Assembly (NCBI GenBank): GCA_029204225.1
Contig: CM055098.1
Coordinates: 17,411,775-17,475,774, forward strand
Source: Diphasiastrum complanatum
Lineage: Eukaryota; Streptophyta; Lycopodiopsida; Lycopodiales; Lycopodiaceae
Direction of reading: 5' to 3'
Length of the DNA stretch: 64,000 bases
Positions 41,361-56,491 of this stretch are shown here, piece after piece. The translations under genes were made by a program, and so were the position numbers. Under the pieces are notes generated by a model that saw nothing but the letters and a program-made list of their open reading frames with translations, was not told the DNA's origin and ran no database searches. The first letter of the stretch is position 1. Each line of letters begins with the position of its first letter.

Positions 41361-43640
41361 TCATTAAGCCTAAAATGGAATAAATGTAGGCAAATTCCAC
41401 GTCATGCTATAAGCACCCAAGAATAGTTGCACCCAACATGCACAAGCATATGTTCACGTGATGCAATTCTTTTAGCCATAATTTATGGACAACACTAAAT
41501 AGACAAAGTTAATGATTGACCTCAAGAGAAGAACTTATGCTATGAAGTAGGTGTAAGCTTCACACATGAGGAGGCCATTCTTCGAAGTGGCCTAAAGTAA
41601 AGAAATGACTAAACCCTCTCCTTATTTGAAATCTCAATTCCTTGGAAGCTGTTTTTACTATTTTTGCCTTGCTTATAAATGGGCACATTTAAAGACATCT
41701 CGGATGATAAAAGTGTAGTTCTTGTGCGTGAATTTGATAATCATGTATGTGGGTCGTTGTGCACGAGTGTTGCTCTAAATGATTTTTTTGTTGTTTTGAT
41801 CAGCTCTTGATTACGAAGTGTATAAAAGGATTTTGCAAACGTTGATTACTACTCAACAACCTAAATGAATGTTGAAAGTAATTTGGAACTGTGGTTCAAA
41901 CATCATGGTTGTGACAGTTCATATTTTGCTTGTTCAATATCACATAGTTGAGAAATTTGAGCAAGGTAAGCTACCATGTTTTGTGTTCTCTTGCTAATTT
42001 GATCAGTAATCACCTACTAAGTGTGCAGTAAGGTTTTGTTCAATGATGCAACAACTATTTTTTGTACATATTTTAGAGTAAGATCTATCTCGTGTTGACA
42101 TTTTCTAGATCCTCTTGTCCTTCTCGATGCAGAATGCCAACAAGAAGCTTGCGCGTTTTTTTCATGAAAAGCCTTACATGGGCTCTCAACAAAGATGGAC
42201 ATTGACAACTCCAATAAATGACATTGCTGCTATTCACATGTTGCTTACCCTACAACCACGATTTGGGCGATATGGCTTCTTTAAGATCGTCACATGTCCT
42301 ACAGTGGACAATAGTAGACAACTGCTTTGCATTTATTAATACCTAACATTTTATTTCACCCATAATTTTTTTATTATCATGGATGACATATTCAAAATAA
42401 TAGTTGAAAAATCGCTTTACCAGAATGTCATTACAAGTGCATAGTTTGTTTATTCACTAAAAATACATCAAGCTAACGTACAACATTTTTCAACATTATA
42501 TTTTATTAAGAGGTATATTCTAATTTATTAGCACAATAATAAATTTTGAGTCCTCAACTTTTGTGGTTGATTAAGGAAAACATCCTTGGCAAATGCTTTA
42601 CAATAGTTTGTCTTTTATAAATCTAAAAATTTCATTTTTGACAATCAAATACAAATATCTCCAATGTCCCTATTAATCATTAATTTGATTTCAAACAAAC
42701 ACAATATGTGAGGTTAAAAATGGGCAACTTTATCCTATTTCTTATGATGGTATCTTTTGTTTTATGTGATGTGTCTTGTCTTCCATACTTTGTTAATGAA
42801 TATGTTATCAAATCGGACATTCAATTGATAGCAAGCTACTATATCATTCGTTTGTTTTCCCCTTATCCTGCTAGAAAGCGCTCCTTTTGGGATCCTTGCC
42901 ACCCGTCAGGATCTGCCAAAGTTATAGTTGCAAATCGGGTCTTGGATGATGAATCATATGCTTTTTTTTTTAATTTAGGGTGGTTTCACATGGAAGAATC
43001 TAGGGCCATTTCAAAATTTTCACTTATTTTCCAATTTGAAGCCCAGGTCCTTCCACGTCATTCCATGTGAAAGGCCCTTTCATTTGAAGAGCAAAGCATT
43101 TATTGTCTAAATTCAAATTAGATAAGGAATATGTTTTGGCCTTGCCTTGCAAAGGAAATACTACGTGTTGACGTCATTCAATGAAGTTTGAAGTAAGGTC
43201 AACGTTAAAGGCTAAATGGTCATGGTGGTTTGAACATTTAAGGTTTGCACCATTGTGGGAGGCCTCAAATAGCATGCGTGCATTAAAAAGTAGAAGTGAT
43301 GTGCAATCAAGCCATGAAAAGTATGATCGTCCTTGATTGTTTGCATCAGAAAAAGCATGTAGTTTACATGTAAATAAAAAACATGTGAGGAAGTAGTTGC
43401 ATAGAAACAAATGCATGCAATGTCTCATTTGTGCATAATTAGCGTTAAATCTAGAGCAGATAGATATCAACAGCTTTTCAGCCTTTTGAAAAGCAATTAG
43501 GTGAGAAATTAAATATTTCGATCTTCATGGAACTCGAATATGCACAATCTAAATTCTCATATCCAACGTGAGAATTCGCACTTCTTTTAAACACACCTTT
43601 TCAAATCTTCCCTTCTCTAATTGATTCATGCTCCTAGTTC
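41361..43640. other. No recognisable gene
   Basis: AT-rich intergenic sequence. Frames at 42115-42339 and 42708-43070 are open but match nothing I know. The latter begins with a hydrophobic stretch (MGNFILFLMMVSFVLC) like a signal peptide, though one such frame in AT-rich DNA is weak evidence. Confidence 0.3.
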
Positions 43641-43647
43641 AATAGGT

Positions 43648-44245
43648 AACCACACTGATTGCACATACAACAAGTCTAGTCTAGCTCCAACGTTGTAGCT
43701 CAAGCAATGAACAAATCAAAAGCATTTCAGCCTGCTTCCTAGCGTTGCAAACACGCTTTAGAAAAATTGGTTTTGGAGTTACGAAGTTGATGGCTCTCCA
43801 CACAAACCTAGATCAATTGAGTCAAATGTTTTGAGCCAGGTGTGATTGATCGTTTTTTCGCCCTTCATATTACTCAATCTTTGCTCTCATTTGATTAATG
43901 TATACCTCTGGCTTGATGTGAGAGATCCATGGACATGTTCCACAGATCAATACTTTCCACATTTCGGCAGATTCGAGACCACACCGGTTGCACATATAAT
44001 AAGTCAAGTCTAGCTCGAATGTTTTAGCTCACAAAATTAGCAAATCAGAACATTCCAATCAGACTCCTAGCGCTGCAAACACAATTTACAAAATTTAGCT
44101 TTGGAAGTGCAAATTTTGCTGGCACTTCACACATATCTAAAGCAATTCAGTCAGAGGTGTGATTGATTGTTTCTTTGTCCTTCTCATTATTCGTTATCTG
44201 CTCCCAATTAATTCTTGCATGCCTCCACTTTGATGTGAAAAAAAA
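43648..44245. repeat. 328-bp tandem duplication, diverged
   Basis: AACCACACTGATTGCACATA at 43648 and GACCACACCGGTTGCACATA at 43976 start two copies. They also share CAAGTCTAGTCTAGCT-like, TAGCGTTGCAAACAC-like and AGGTGTGATTGATCGTTT-like segments in the same order. Confidence 0.65.
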
Positions 44246-46797
<2,552 letters not shown>

Positions 46798-46809
46798 GCT
46801 CTGATACCA
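46798..46809 (-). other. Copia primer binding site (minus strand)
   Basis: GCTCTGATACCA is the exact reverse complement of TGGTATCAGAGC, the canonical tRNA-iMet primer site. Confidence 0.8.
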
Positions 46810-47302
46810 ATATAAGGACCTCCACCGAGGATCACTAGCCAAGCACGCCATAACAAAGCAACACAAGGGAATCGGATGGTGGACAAACCAACCCAAGCAA
46901 ACCTAGATCAAACGGATCTAGCTCCCAAGCTATGGATCAATCTCAAAGAGGAATGAGGCATCACACCAGCAGCATACGGCTACTAGTCCTCACAATCAAG
47001 GATTCACTAGTGAGAGCCCAATAGGTATACTTATACCTCCCAAGGCCCATGCACCACTAGTAGTGCACTGTGACACCTCACTGGACACCTCTACAGTCTA
47101 TCTGGCCCATGTCATCTAGTTCCTCAATGACTCATTGATAGACCCATACAAATCCACCATCATGAGTTTAGGCCTGCAACTATTAATGATGACCTTATAC
47201 ACATAAGGGCTCCAATTCCTTTATAGTCATTACTAACTTACAAGTTGTTGGTCTACTGATCTCTATCATGGACACGCTACCCGAGATCAACTTTGGGCAT
47301 GA
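46810..47302 (-). repeat. Copia LTR flanked by a PPT on one side and a PBS on the other
   Basis: Read on the minus strand, a polypurine tract (TTTAAGAGGGAGCT) is followed by TGTCATGCCCAAAGTTGATC, the LTR start at 47302. The LTR runs about 490 bp to GGACCTCC-side sequence at 46810, directly before the PBS. A 3' LTR would normally be followed by host DNA, not by a PBS. The LTR is thus the 3' LTR of the element at 47.3-51.5 kb and in the position of a 5' LTR for a further element to the left. Confidence 0.5.
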
Positions 47303-48060
47303 CAAGCTCCCTCTTAAAGTAGGTAATTTTTTGATTCCCAAGCTCGTCCTTTGCATTTCAAACATAGTCTTGTCCAAGGGTTTTGTAAATATGTCGGCCA
47401 CCATCTGCTTGGTTGGAATAAATATGTCAATCTTCAGCTCGTTCCTTTTCACCAAATCTCTGATCAAGTGATACTTGATAGCAATGTGTTTTAATCTGGA
47501 ACAAAACACTGGATCTTTTGTCAAATGAATAGCAGATGTGTTGTCCATGTACAGGATCAATGGTTTGTCAGTGCTATGTCCCAGTCCATCCAAGAACTCA
47601 GCCCGTTAGCCATTTTGGCTGCAACAACATATTCTGCTTCACACGGTGATTGGGCAGTTGTGGTGTGCTTTCTGCTGATCCAAATAACAGTTGCATCGGC
47701 TGCTATGGTGCATCCTCTTGAGACGCTTTTATTATTGTCCTTTAGGGACGTCCAGCTTGCATCACTATAGGATTCGACCTTGAATCATGCATGTTGACAA
47801 TAGCATAGCCCATAGTCCTTTGTGTTATGCAGGTATTGCATAATCCTCTTGGCAATTTTATAGTGTGTCGAACTTGGATTGATGCTGAATTGGCTCAATT
47901 GGAAGACTTCATAGGCAATGTCTGGCCTTGTATTGTCTACCAAGTATATCAGAGAATCGATAAGCCTTCTGTAAGGCTTTTTCTGCATTACTTTTTTGTT
48001 CTGCATCATCTCTGAGACAATCTTCATTTGTCAGCATTGTGCCGAAAACCATTGGAGTAT
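47303..48060 (-). pseudogene. Copia RNase H (C-terminal end of pol)
   Basis: The minus strand reads NTRPDIAYEVFQLSQF and RIMQYLHNTKDYGLCY (connection). The RNase H region follows, with VKRNELKIDIF after LILYMDNTSAIHLTKDPVF (catalytic Asp), RLKHIAIKYHLIRD and QMVADIFTKPLDK. A stop lies between the connection and RNase H near 47780 and another near 47600. The C-terminus runs to the polypurine tract. The same element supplies the RT, integrase and gag features to the right. Confidence 0.85.
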
Positions 48061-48941
48061 TCACTCCCTTGCAATCTGTCATGTCGAAATCATCAACGAT
48101 CTTCTGAATGTATCTTGACTGGTGTAGATATAATTTCCCACCTTCAAAATCTTTGTCGTCTGCAAGCCCAGGTAGCACTTTGCTTCTCCTAGGTCCGACT
48201 TTGCCTTCACCTGTGCAATCAGGTTGTCGCACCTTGACATAATCAGGGTGTCATCTACATAGACATTGATAATGATGATCTCTATGTCTATGACTTTCAC
48301 ATAGACGTTATAGTCAGTCATTAAAGGTTGGAAGCCTAAGGATTTGAGTGCTTGATATTTCTTCTTGTACCACTACCTGGCATACTGTTTCAATCCATAG
48401 ATGCTTCTATGCATTTTGTAGCATAGTCAGCAAATGACTTGCAGGTAAAACTTGGTGGCTGGTCCATATAGATCTCTTCTTTTAGCTCTCCATGTAGGAA
48501 TGTTGTCTTCTCATCTACAATGTGGATCTTCAGATTGTAGGCAACTGTATATACAAACAATATTCATATAGATGTGTGCTTCACAACATGAGAAATGGTT
48601 TCAGTATAGTCGATGCTATACTTCTGTGAGAAACCCTTTGCAACTAGCCTGGCTTTGTATCTCGATACATTGTCGTCTGGTCTATACTTGTATTTGTAGA
48701 TCCATTTGCATTTGACAGTCTTTCTATCAACTGGTACTGGCTCAAGAGTCTAGACCTTGTTAATTTGCATGGAGTGCATTTCTTCTTCCATTGCTTTTAT
48801 CCATCTGTCTTTGTTGGGACTGTCGATGGCTTCTTTGTAAGTTTGTGGTTCACCACCGAATCCACAGAACTCTTCTAAGTTGGGTTGTCTGACTGGTGCT
48901 CTTCTTTCTCTCACGGATCTCCTTGGAGACTGAGCTGGCAC
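48061..48941 (-). pseudogene. Copia reverse transcriptase
   Basis: The RT begins at about 48800 with RWIKAMEEEMHSMQINKV, a stop, then KCKWIYKYKYRPDDNVSRYK, ARLVAKGFSQKYSIDYTET and EIYMDQPPSFTCK. The catalytic motif is NVYVDDTLIMSRCDN at about 48240-48270, with LYLHQSRYIQKIVDDF after it. Compared with the consensus, the segment between LYGLKQ and YVDD is scrambled by frameshifts near 48330-48420. All key blocks are present, so this is the most complete copia RT in the window, but not translatable. Confidence 0.85.
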
Positions 48942-50114
48942 TTCGATGGCTTTTCCTTTGTCAAATGTCTTGCCCTTGTCAACTGCAGAGTTGTTGTGTG
49001 TGGCAGGTGTGGCTGCATGTCGGGTTGTTCGAACTGTTGTTCAGTCCGTCTAGAATTCGAACATCTTCATCTGGATGCTCAGGGTCTATTCCCTTTGTCG
49101 ATGTCGGTAGGTCATAGTACTGCTTGCCAAGAATCTCGTAACTAATTGGATCTTTGTTAGCCACTATTCTTGTTTCATCGAATCTGACATCTTTGATAGT
49201 CTTTACTTGATTAGTCTCCGACAAATAGATCCGGTAGTATGATGAATGTATGTCATATCCAATAAGGTCTCCTTGTTCGACCTTTTCATCAAACTTTTCT
49301 CGAAGCTTATCAGGAATGTGTGCATATGCAACACATCCAAAAACACGTACATGAGCCAAATTCGGCTTGTTATCCCACCACACTTCATGTGGAGTTGTGT
49401 GAGGAACGTCTGATTTATCTATCATGTTCTGCACGTAGGCAGCTGTAGCTACTACTTCAGCCCATAGTGGCCTTGATGCCTTAGAATAGGCCATCATGCA
49501 CCTTGCAGTTTCCATGAGGATTATGTTCTTCCTCTCAGCTACACCATTATGTTGTGGTGTGTAGGCTACAATCTTCATGTGAAGGATGCCTTTGCTGCTG
49601 CAAAAATTAGCAAAGTAGTTGGAGATGTATTCTCCACCTTTGTCGGTTCTGATCTGCTTGACTTTCTTCTTTGTCCACTTCTCAGCCCAGTTTACGTACT
49701 CTATAAACTTGTCCAGAGCTTCAGACTTGTTGTGGATGAAGTAGACAATAGTAACTTACTAAAATCATCGATGAAAGTGATGTAATATCTTGATCCTCCT
49801 ACAGAGGGCACATCAAAAGGTCCACAGATGTCAAAATGTATCAATTCCAAGAGCTCTGTCGCTTTGAAGGAATCCTTGGTGAAGGGTGTACGTGACATCT
49901 TGCCTTTGTTGCATGCATCACAGGATGTCAGATTTGCATCTTTGATGTTTACTCCTGTGAATGCACCATGATGGCTTGCTTTGTATAGCGCCATTGGGTT
50001 CATGTGACATAATCTCGTATGCCATAGAACGTCCACCAACTCATGGACTTGATGAGCTTGCTCTATCAGTAGGCATACCTTCATGCAAAGTAGTTGATGC
50101 CAGCACCAGTACAC
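48942..50114 (-). pseudogene. Copia integrase
   Basis: The pre-integrase zinc domain reads LWHTRLCHMNPMALYKAS, then CDACNKGKMSRTPF (HHCC). The core has IHFDICGPF with the first catalytic Asp, RYYITFIDDFSK, a damaged stretch 49580-49700 that still reads RTDKGGEYISNYF (second Asp), and TPQHNGVAERKN (Glu) at about 49540. The C-terminal part (LAHVRVFGCVAYAHIP, GDLIGYDIHSSYYRIY) is open in 48979-49578. A frameshift in the core at about 49700 separates the two open pieces. Confidence 0.88.
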
Positions 50115-51490
50115 TCATCCTTGAGTGATGAATGTACTGGTGCTAGGATCAACTACTTTGCATGTTTCTTTTGTAAATGTCACACACATGCCTGGATCTG
50201 CTATCCTTGTGACTGATAGTAGATCCTTTTACAATGTAGGTACATACAGGACATCATGGAGTCTTCCGTCTCTGCCATTGGTGTTGAGCCACAACACTCC
50301 AGTTCTGTTCACTTCGTGTCTTGATCCATCTCCCAAGATTATATACCTAGAGGAATTAGTCTGTCGAAATTCAACCATGATCTACCTTGTCGTCACACAA
50401 TGTGACATAGCTCCGGAGTCAAGAATGACTTCTTGAACATCGGCTATCGATGTAGCACAAACATCTACACACAAATAAGCAATTGAGTTTCTGTTAGCTC
50501 TCTCTTCAGCCATCTTTGAGGATTCTGGTTCCTCTACGTATGATGTATTGCTGGAGCTTTTTTTTTTCCCTTCTATCTTCTTGTTCCACGGATTCTGATA
50601 GCAATCCATGGCTGCATGTCCTTTCTTGTGACAATGTATACACTCAATTTTTGGATTCATCCAACGTTTATCCATTGTGTGGCCTTCACATCTGAATCTG
50701 ATGCATGTCTTCTTGTTGTTGCCTTGTTGCTTGTTCTTGATACTTCCTTTCCATCTTCCTTCATGATCTCCCTCTTTTTGTTGGCTTTGGCCTTGCCTTC
50801 TTGTCGACTCCCTCTTAGGATAAGCCTTCTTCTTCTAATGGTATCTGTTGCTATAGAGAGCGTGATCAGATTCATTCTTGTCGTCATAGTGCTCTCTAGC
50901 TTCGACTTCTTCCTTCATGTCGATGATTGCTTTGTCAAAAGTCATATCGGGATCTTTAGCCAGTAGGGTTCGGGTAGTCTAGAATGATCTTGGTAGGGAA
51001 TGTAGCAAAGAGCTGAGTTGCTTCTCTTGTGAGACCGTGTGCTCTATTCCAACATTGTGTAATGACAGGAACATGTTCTTCATCTTTCTGATGAAGCTCG
51101 TAAGATCTTTGCCATCCCATCTCAGATAGATAAGTTGATCTTATAGATGCATTATCTGATTGTGTGATTTGGTTTGAAGTCTACTGATGAGTGTATCCCA
51201 CATCTCTCTGGCATTAGAGATGCAAGGTTGAGGGTAATGATGTCTTTAATGGAATAGGAGATGACAGCTACTGCTTTGTTGTTCTTCTCCTTCCATTCTC
51301 AAAGTTCTTTGCCGCTACTGGTTGGCATCTCTTCGGTGTCGTCCACATAGGGCCATAATGCTTCTCCTCTCAGTATGAGTGTTTTTACTTTTCAGGCCAA
51401 AAAATTTGACTCGTCTGCTTCAAGAATTGTGCAAATCTTTGAGTGAATGCTATTGATAGAAGCCATAGTTTGTGTAAGTAGGCTCTAAGA
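50115..51490 (-). pseudogene. Copia Gag and protease
   Basis: On the minus strand the Gag start lies near 51465 (MASINSIHSKICTILEADES). It continues with RGEALWPYVDDTEEMPTSSG and KAVAVISYSIKDIITLN, and is broken by several stops between 50,900 and 51,300. The zinc knuckle CIHCHKKGHAAMDCYQNP is intact (50,600-50,650). Protease reads VQEVILDSGAMSHCVTT (50,385-50,430), then further stops before integrase. The order gag-PR-IN-RT-RH identifies the element as Ty1/copia. Confidence 0.8.
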
Positions 51491-51515
51491 ACTTTCAAGT
51501 CTGATGAACCTGGCG

Positions 51516-51608
51516 GCTCTGATACCACTGTTGTGAATCCAATCTTGCTTTGATACCACTGTTGTGAATCCGATCTCGCTTTGATACCACTGTTGTGTGA
51601 ATCGGATA
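51516..51608 (-). repeat. Three tandem copies of the copia PBS/LTR junction, 31-bp period
   Basis: GCTCTGATACCACTGTTGTG (51516), GCTTTGATACCACTGTTGTG (51547) and GCTTTGATACCACTGTTGTG (51578) follow each other at 31-bp spacing. Each copy holds the reverse complement of TGGTATCA(G/A)AGC plus the adjoining LTR end. Only the copy nearest gag keeps the canonical TGGTATCAGAGC. Confidence 0.85.
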
Positions 51609-52230
51609 ACCGAATGTTCATTGTGTAGAAAAAGTCAAGCAATCATGATTCACTAATGCAAAGCTCAGATGGAGCTGATCTGTTTTGGTTGAAGCTACTA
51701 CTTCATTCTGTGATCAAACATCCTCCGAACTACAGATAGCTACTGCTTATCTGATGTTGATTTATGAACAGTAGATAGTGTCTAATGACAGTGAAAATAT
51801 ATCTACTACTAGCAAGCAAGCATCATCAAACATTCAAAGATTGCACACGATGGAGCAAAATGCTGCAACTTGTCTATATTATCAAAATCATTTGAGCGCT
51901 GCCTATTTCCCACATCAGCGTGTTCGGGCGCAAGAGAGGTGTTCTCTCTCACGAATAAGTCTAGCTACTGCTAATTCGATGTATTTTGTAGCTAGCTACT
52001 GCTTGTTACATCTATGTATATATCATGCCAGGTGAGATTACAAGATTAATTTACTGATTGTTACAAGACTAATTTAAACATCGGTTAACCATGTCTCTCT
52101 CCTATACATTGCTTTACGACTGAGCATGAAGAATTAATTTTTCACGCTTGTCAAGCTGAGGTCCCGATAGTTTGTCCTTGTTCGATAGTGTGTCTTGCCG
52201 TCTGAATTGAATTCGACCCTTTGACTAGAA
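51609..52230 (-). repeat. Probable 5' LTR of the minus-strand copia
   Basis: This non-coding AT-rich sequence lies where the 5' LTR should be. It does not visibly match the LTR at 46810-47302, so either the two diverged beyond recognition by eye or they come from different elements. The right edge is the truncated copia at about 52232. Confidence 0.4.
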
Positions 52231-52233
52231 TCA

Positions 52234-54198
52234 ATGATTCTACCATATCGAAAGTATATTCTTGGTGAGGTTAGGAACATGAAGAATGGAGGATCTACTT
52301 CCAAAGGCAAAGTGAAGAACAAGGCAAAACTCAAGTGTTTCTTTTGTGGAAAGAAAGGACACTTTTCTTTAGAATGCTACTTGAAGAAGTATCAACAAGC
52401 CAATGGAGATCAAGGGAACATTGCTCAAGAGGAAGAGGATGAAGATGGATTCAACACATCCTTAATGGTTGCATCTACACCAACTTCAAGTCAAGACACA
52501 TGGTGGATAGATAGTGGGGCTAGTTCTCACATGTCTTTTAACAAGCATTATTTTTTTACTCTTCTATCTTGTAATGACTCTAAGAAGTCAATATACACTG
52601 CTAGTGATCAAGCATGCAAGATAGATGGCATAGGATCTATACCTCTTTGCTTAGGCACATCTAAAAGGATAGATTGAGATAATGTTTTTTATGTTCCTAC
52701 CATTTCAAGAAACTTGCTTAGTGTAGGACAATTAATGGACAATGGACTAGATGTACATTTCAAGAATGGAGTTTGTTCCATCTTGAAAAATGATAAGTGC
52801 ATAGCTAGTGGCATTAAGCAAGGTAGACTTTTCAAGTTGGATGCTAATGTTGCAAGTGAAAGTGTGAACTTGGCTAGGGAGGAGCTATTTCAAGTGGAGC
52901 TATGGTATAAGAGATTAGGCCATCCTAATCTTCAATCTATGGAGTCAATGGCAAGCAAGGAACTAGCTCTTGGCCTACCAAGAGCCTTCAAGAAGTGTGG
53001 AAAGATGTGTGAGGCATGTGGCCTTGCAAAGTCACACAAATCTTCTTACAAGAGATCTTCATCAAGATCTACCTCTCCCTTGGATCTCATACATTCTGAT
53101 TTACATAGTTTTTCACATGCAAGTAATAAAGGTGCTTTGATGTATGTAATTTTTATAGATGATTGTACTAGATTCACATTGATTGAGTTACTATCAAAGA
53201 AAAGTCTTGTTTATGAAGCTTTCATTAAGTTCAAGTCTCTAGTAGAGAAACAACTTAGTACTTCCATCAAAGCACTAAGATGTGATAATGGAGGAGAGTA
53301 CACCTCCAATAAAATGAAAGACTTTTGTGAGATCAATGGCATTAAGTTGCAATACACTTGTTCCTACACCCCCCAACAAAATGGGGTTGTCGAGAGGAAA
53401 AATAGGAGTCTATGTGAGTGTGCAAAGTCTTTAAGACTTGATGCATCACTTCCCATCTCATTTTGGGGAGAAGCTATAACATGTGCTAATTACTTGTGTA
53501 ATAGACTTCCTGTAGTGCTATAGATGGGATCTCACCTTATCAAGCCTTGTTTGATAAGAAACCCAATGTAAAAGACTTTAAGATCTTTGGATGTATTTGT
53601 TATGTTCACATCCCTTTGGAGACTAGAAGGAAAGAAGATGCTACCTCCTTTAAAGGGATCTTTGTTGGCTATGGAAAAAATAGCAAGGGCTATAGGATAT
53701 ATGACCCTATATCCAAGAAAGTAAAGGTAAGCAAGGATGTACTTTTTGATGAGTCACAATTTTCTAAGAGCTTGTCAAATGGATCTAACCCATTGTGCAT
53801 TGAAGATCTTGACAAAACCGAGGAGGATCTTGACAAACCCGAGGAGGGTCTTGACAAACCCGAGGATGGAGACATCGACCCAAGTCAAAAGGGCTCCTAT
53901 GGCTAAGAAGACTCTTGATGGAGCTACATGTGCTAGAGGTCGAGGAGATCCCTTACATATTTTGTGACAATCAATCTTCTCAATAAATTGCTTCATTTTA
54001 TGCTAGAACAAAGCATATTGAGATAGCTCATCACTTTGTGAGGGAGAAGGTACTATCCAAGGAGGTGCAACTACATCATGTACCATCATCCGAATGCATA
54101 GCTGATATCTTAACCAAGCCATTGTCCAAATATCCATTTTTTAAGTTAAGATATGCTCTTGGAATTGTAGATAGATGTACATTAGATTTGCCAAGTTA
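52234..54198 (+). pseudogene. Ty1/copia gag(end)-protease-integrase with RT deleted
   Basis: It begins inside Gag; the zinc knuckle CFFCGKKGHFSLECYLKK is intact. Protease: TWWIDSGASSHMSFN. A stop at 52675 (RID*DNVFY) interrupts the linker. Integrase follows: the zinc half ends CEACGLAKSHKSSYKRSS; the core has LIHSDLHSF, RCDNGGEYTSN and NGVVERKNRSLCE, with D, D and E all present. A frameshift near 53520 precedes KDFKIFGCICYVHIP. After 53906 the frame jumps to the RNase H C-terminus (YARTKHIEIAHHFVREKV, ECIADILTKPLSKYPFFK), so RT and most of RNase H are missing. An LTD.PEE-type short repeat (LDKPEEGLDKPE) lies near 53810-53870. Confidence 0.88.
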
Positions 54199-54201
54199 GA
54201 A

Positions 54202-55891
54202 GTGAGGAGGAGTGTTGAAAATTATCACTTCTCACTTGACATTGGTTATTGTAAATTTTGATCAAACATTAGAATAATGCTGATGATCTGATTTCACACG
54301 TGTGGAGCCTATTCCCACATCTGAAAGGATGTACTTTTCATACTTGTATATATCTAAATGGATTTTGTATAGTTAGTGTGAACATGATATGACTAGTTAG
54401 TGTGATTAAGCAACCAATAACTCTCTAGATTGTAAAGTACAGTCATTATTGTCCTAAAAATTATAAAATTTATCAGAAACTCGCCCATCCTCCTATTGGA
54501 AATTCAGTTTCTTGAGTCTGTCTCTCCTCCTCTCTCTTAGGTTCTTCACTATGGCTTGGGGGCTAGGTCCAGGAGGAAACTCCAGGAGGGATTAGGTTTG
54601 GATGGGTGGTTTTGCTCCACAGGTGTCCTTTTGGTTGTTTTGCAACAGGATCTAGTCAGATCTTCATTTGGTGATCCTTATATGTGTGGAGCATGTTCCC
54701 ACATTTGAGTAGTAGGCCTATTTGCATTAGCCAATTCATTGTTTGAAATAGCTTGTTTTTTCAAAGTAATGTGAACTAGACAAAAGCTAATCATGTGGAA
54801 GCATGCCAAGTGTTATCATGAGGTTGGGCTAAAATCCACTCATTACTTGTACAAATCAAAATGTATGCTTAGGATAGGCAAAGACATCCATCTTGAGTCC
54901 TATGAGGTGTGGAAACATGTCGTAGATTGTAGGGATGCAAATTGACAAGTAGTGCACCATAGGTCAAGCTACCACTAATTTAAAACGATCAAACAATATG
55001 AAATGGCCAGATAGAACGAGTGGTGACAGAACTCTTTATCCGAGTAGTGAGATCTTATTTGGATACAATTTAAGAGTTACTGAAATCCTATTGGTAGGAT
55101 TTCCAGTCATGTAATTTCATATTTTGAGTTTGGATAGTTTTTGTCAATATTAACGAAGTAATGCCAAACAAGTCAATAAAAAGAAAAAACAGTCCAATTT
55201 CATTGGAAAAATTATAATTGATAGGAATTGATTAAAGGTAAAAAATTGATTTCCTTTCCGGTTAAATCCTATGGTGAATTGTATGAATAGAATCAAACTA
55301 GTACTATTTTTTATACAAGTGGATGATCAACCCATGTATAGGATAGAAGTGAAATTGTTTCAACACAACTTAGCCACTAAACCATTTCATTGGGAAGTGT
55401 AGGAAGCCACAAATTGCTTCCTGGTTCCACATTCTTAACAAAATGCATCAAATTGATTAAAGGTGATTGTACTTGGAAATTGTATTTCGCAATTAGGATT
55501 TTGGTAATGTGAAAGATTCAACTAGTTTCATCACCATTTGCAATATTTCCATATTTGGCATATTGAGGCCAAAATTTGTTTTAGACTTAGAGGTTGACTT
55601 TTCAAAGTTCATTAGTCTAAATTTCATTTGAATAAACACTTTTTGAAAGTGTGGGAAAGATAGAATGCGCGTTTGAGTAGATGTGTGAAATACAATAGCT
55701 TGCTGATTTTGTACGGACAGCAACAGTACATAATCATTTCATTCAAGTTTGATCAAGTTCTATTAGTGTTTGCATCTCAAATTGTGTGTAGATGCTGATT
55801 TTTCTACAATGGTGAAATTGATAGTGTATTTCTCTTTCTAACCAAAGATCATTCAAGTAGATTGGATCTTAAGGATCTGAAATCTTTCACA
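54202..55891 (+). repeat. 3' LTR of the upstream copia and 5' LTR of the next
   Basis: The polypurine tract GTGAGGAGGAG (54202-54212) is followed by an LTR start TGTTGAAAATTATCAC at 54213. At the other end the sequence AATCTTTCACA (ending 55891) precedes a PBS, marking the end of the next element's 5' LTR. The boundary between the two LTRs cannot be drawn by eye. A GTGTGGAGCxxxTTCCCACAT word recurs at about 54301 and 54682. Confidence 0.55.
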
Positions 55892-55907
55892 TGGTATCAG
55901 AGCTTGT
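55892..55907 (+). other. Copia primer binding site
   Basis: TGGTATCAGAGCTTGT follows the LTR end TTCACA and precedes gag by 585 bp. It matches the tRNA-iMet primer site used by plant copia elements. Confidence 0.8.
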
Positions 55908-56491
55908 GTTTCAGGTTATGAAGGAGGAAATCAGATCTATCAATGATTTGGTGAAGATATCAAGTCTAGAGCGTGCTAGAGAGGATTCTACACCAAAATC
56001 GGATTTTTTGCTTTTGTAGATTGGATTTTTTCTAGATCAAAACACTAAATAGGTCAATATACTTGTTCAATTCCATTTTTTGAATTCACATGCTGGATTT
56101 GGCCAATTTTTGGATCATTGGTTCAGCCTAAGTGGTGGCTTATAGATTGCATATCAAATTTTCAGCATTTGCATGTAGACTTGGAATAGTCAATTTTTTG
56201 TGATTTTGTCAAAACCCTAATTTTGATTGGATCTCTAGATAGTGAGATTGCTGGACTTCATTTGAGTGTGTTTCAATCTTAGGAAGTGGCAAAAGTCATT
56301 AGATTGAGGATAGATCATAGGTTGATCAAGATTCCATGATTCTATGTGTTGATTTGCTTGGATAAGTGCTAGAAGAGAATTTGTGAGATAGTTTCAAATC
56401 TTGGTGATTTCTTTTGAAAGCATTTGTTGTTGTTCAAAGGAGTGCTTTGTGCATTGAAGCAGGTTGAAAGAGAAGATCAGGTCATTGCTAC

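Noticed and set aside
42708-43070. 120-codon frame with a signal-peptide-like start
   Set aside because: AT-rich DNA easily gives hydrophobic starts; there is no conserved motif, and the neighbourhood is intergenic.
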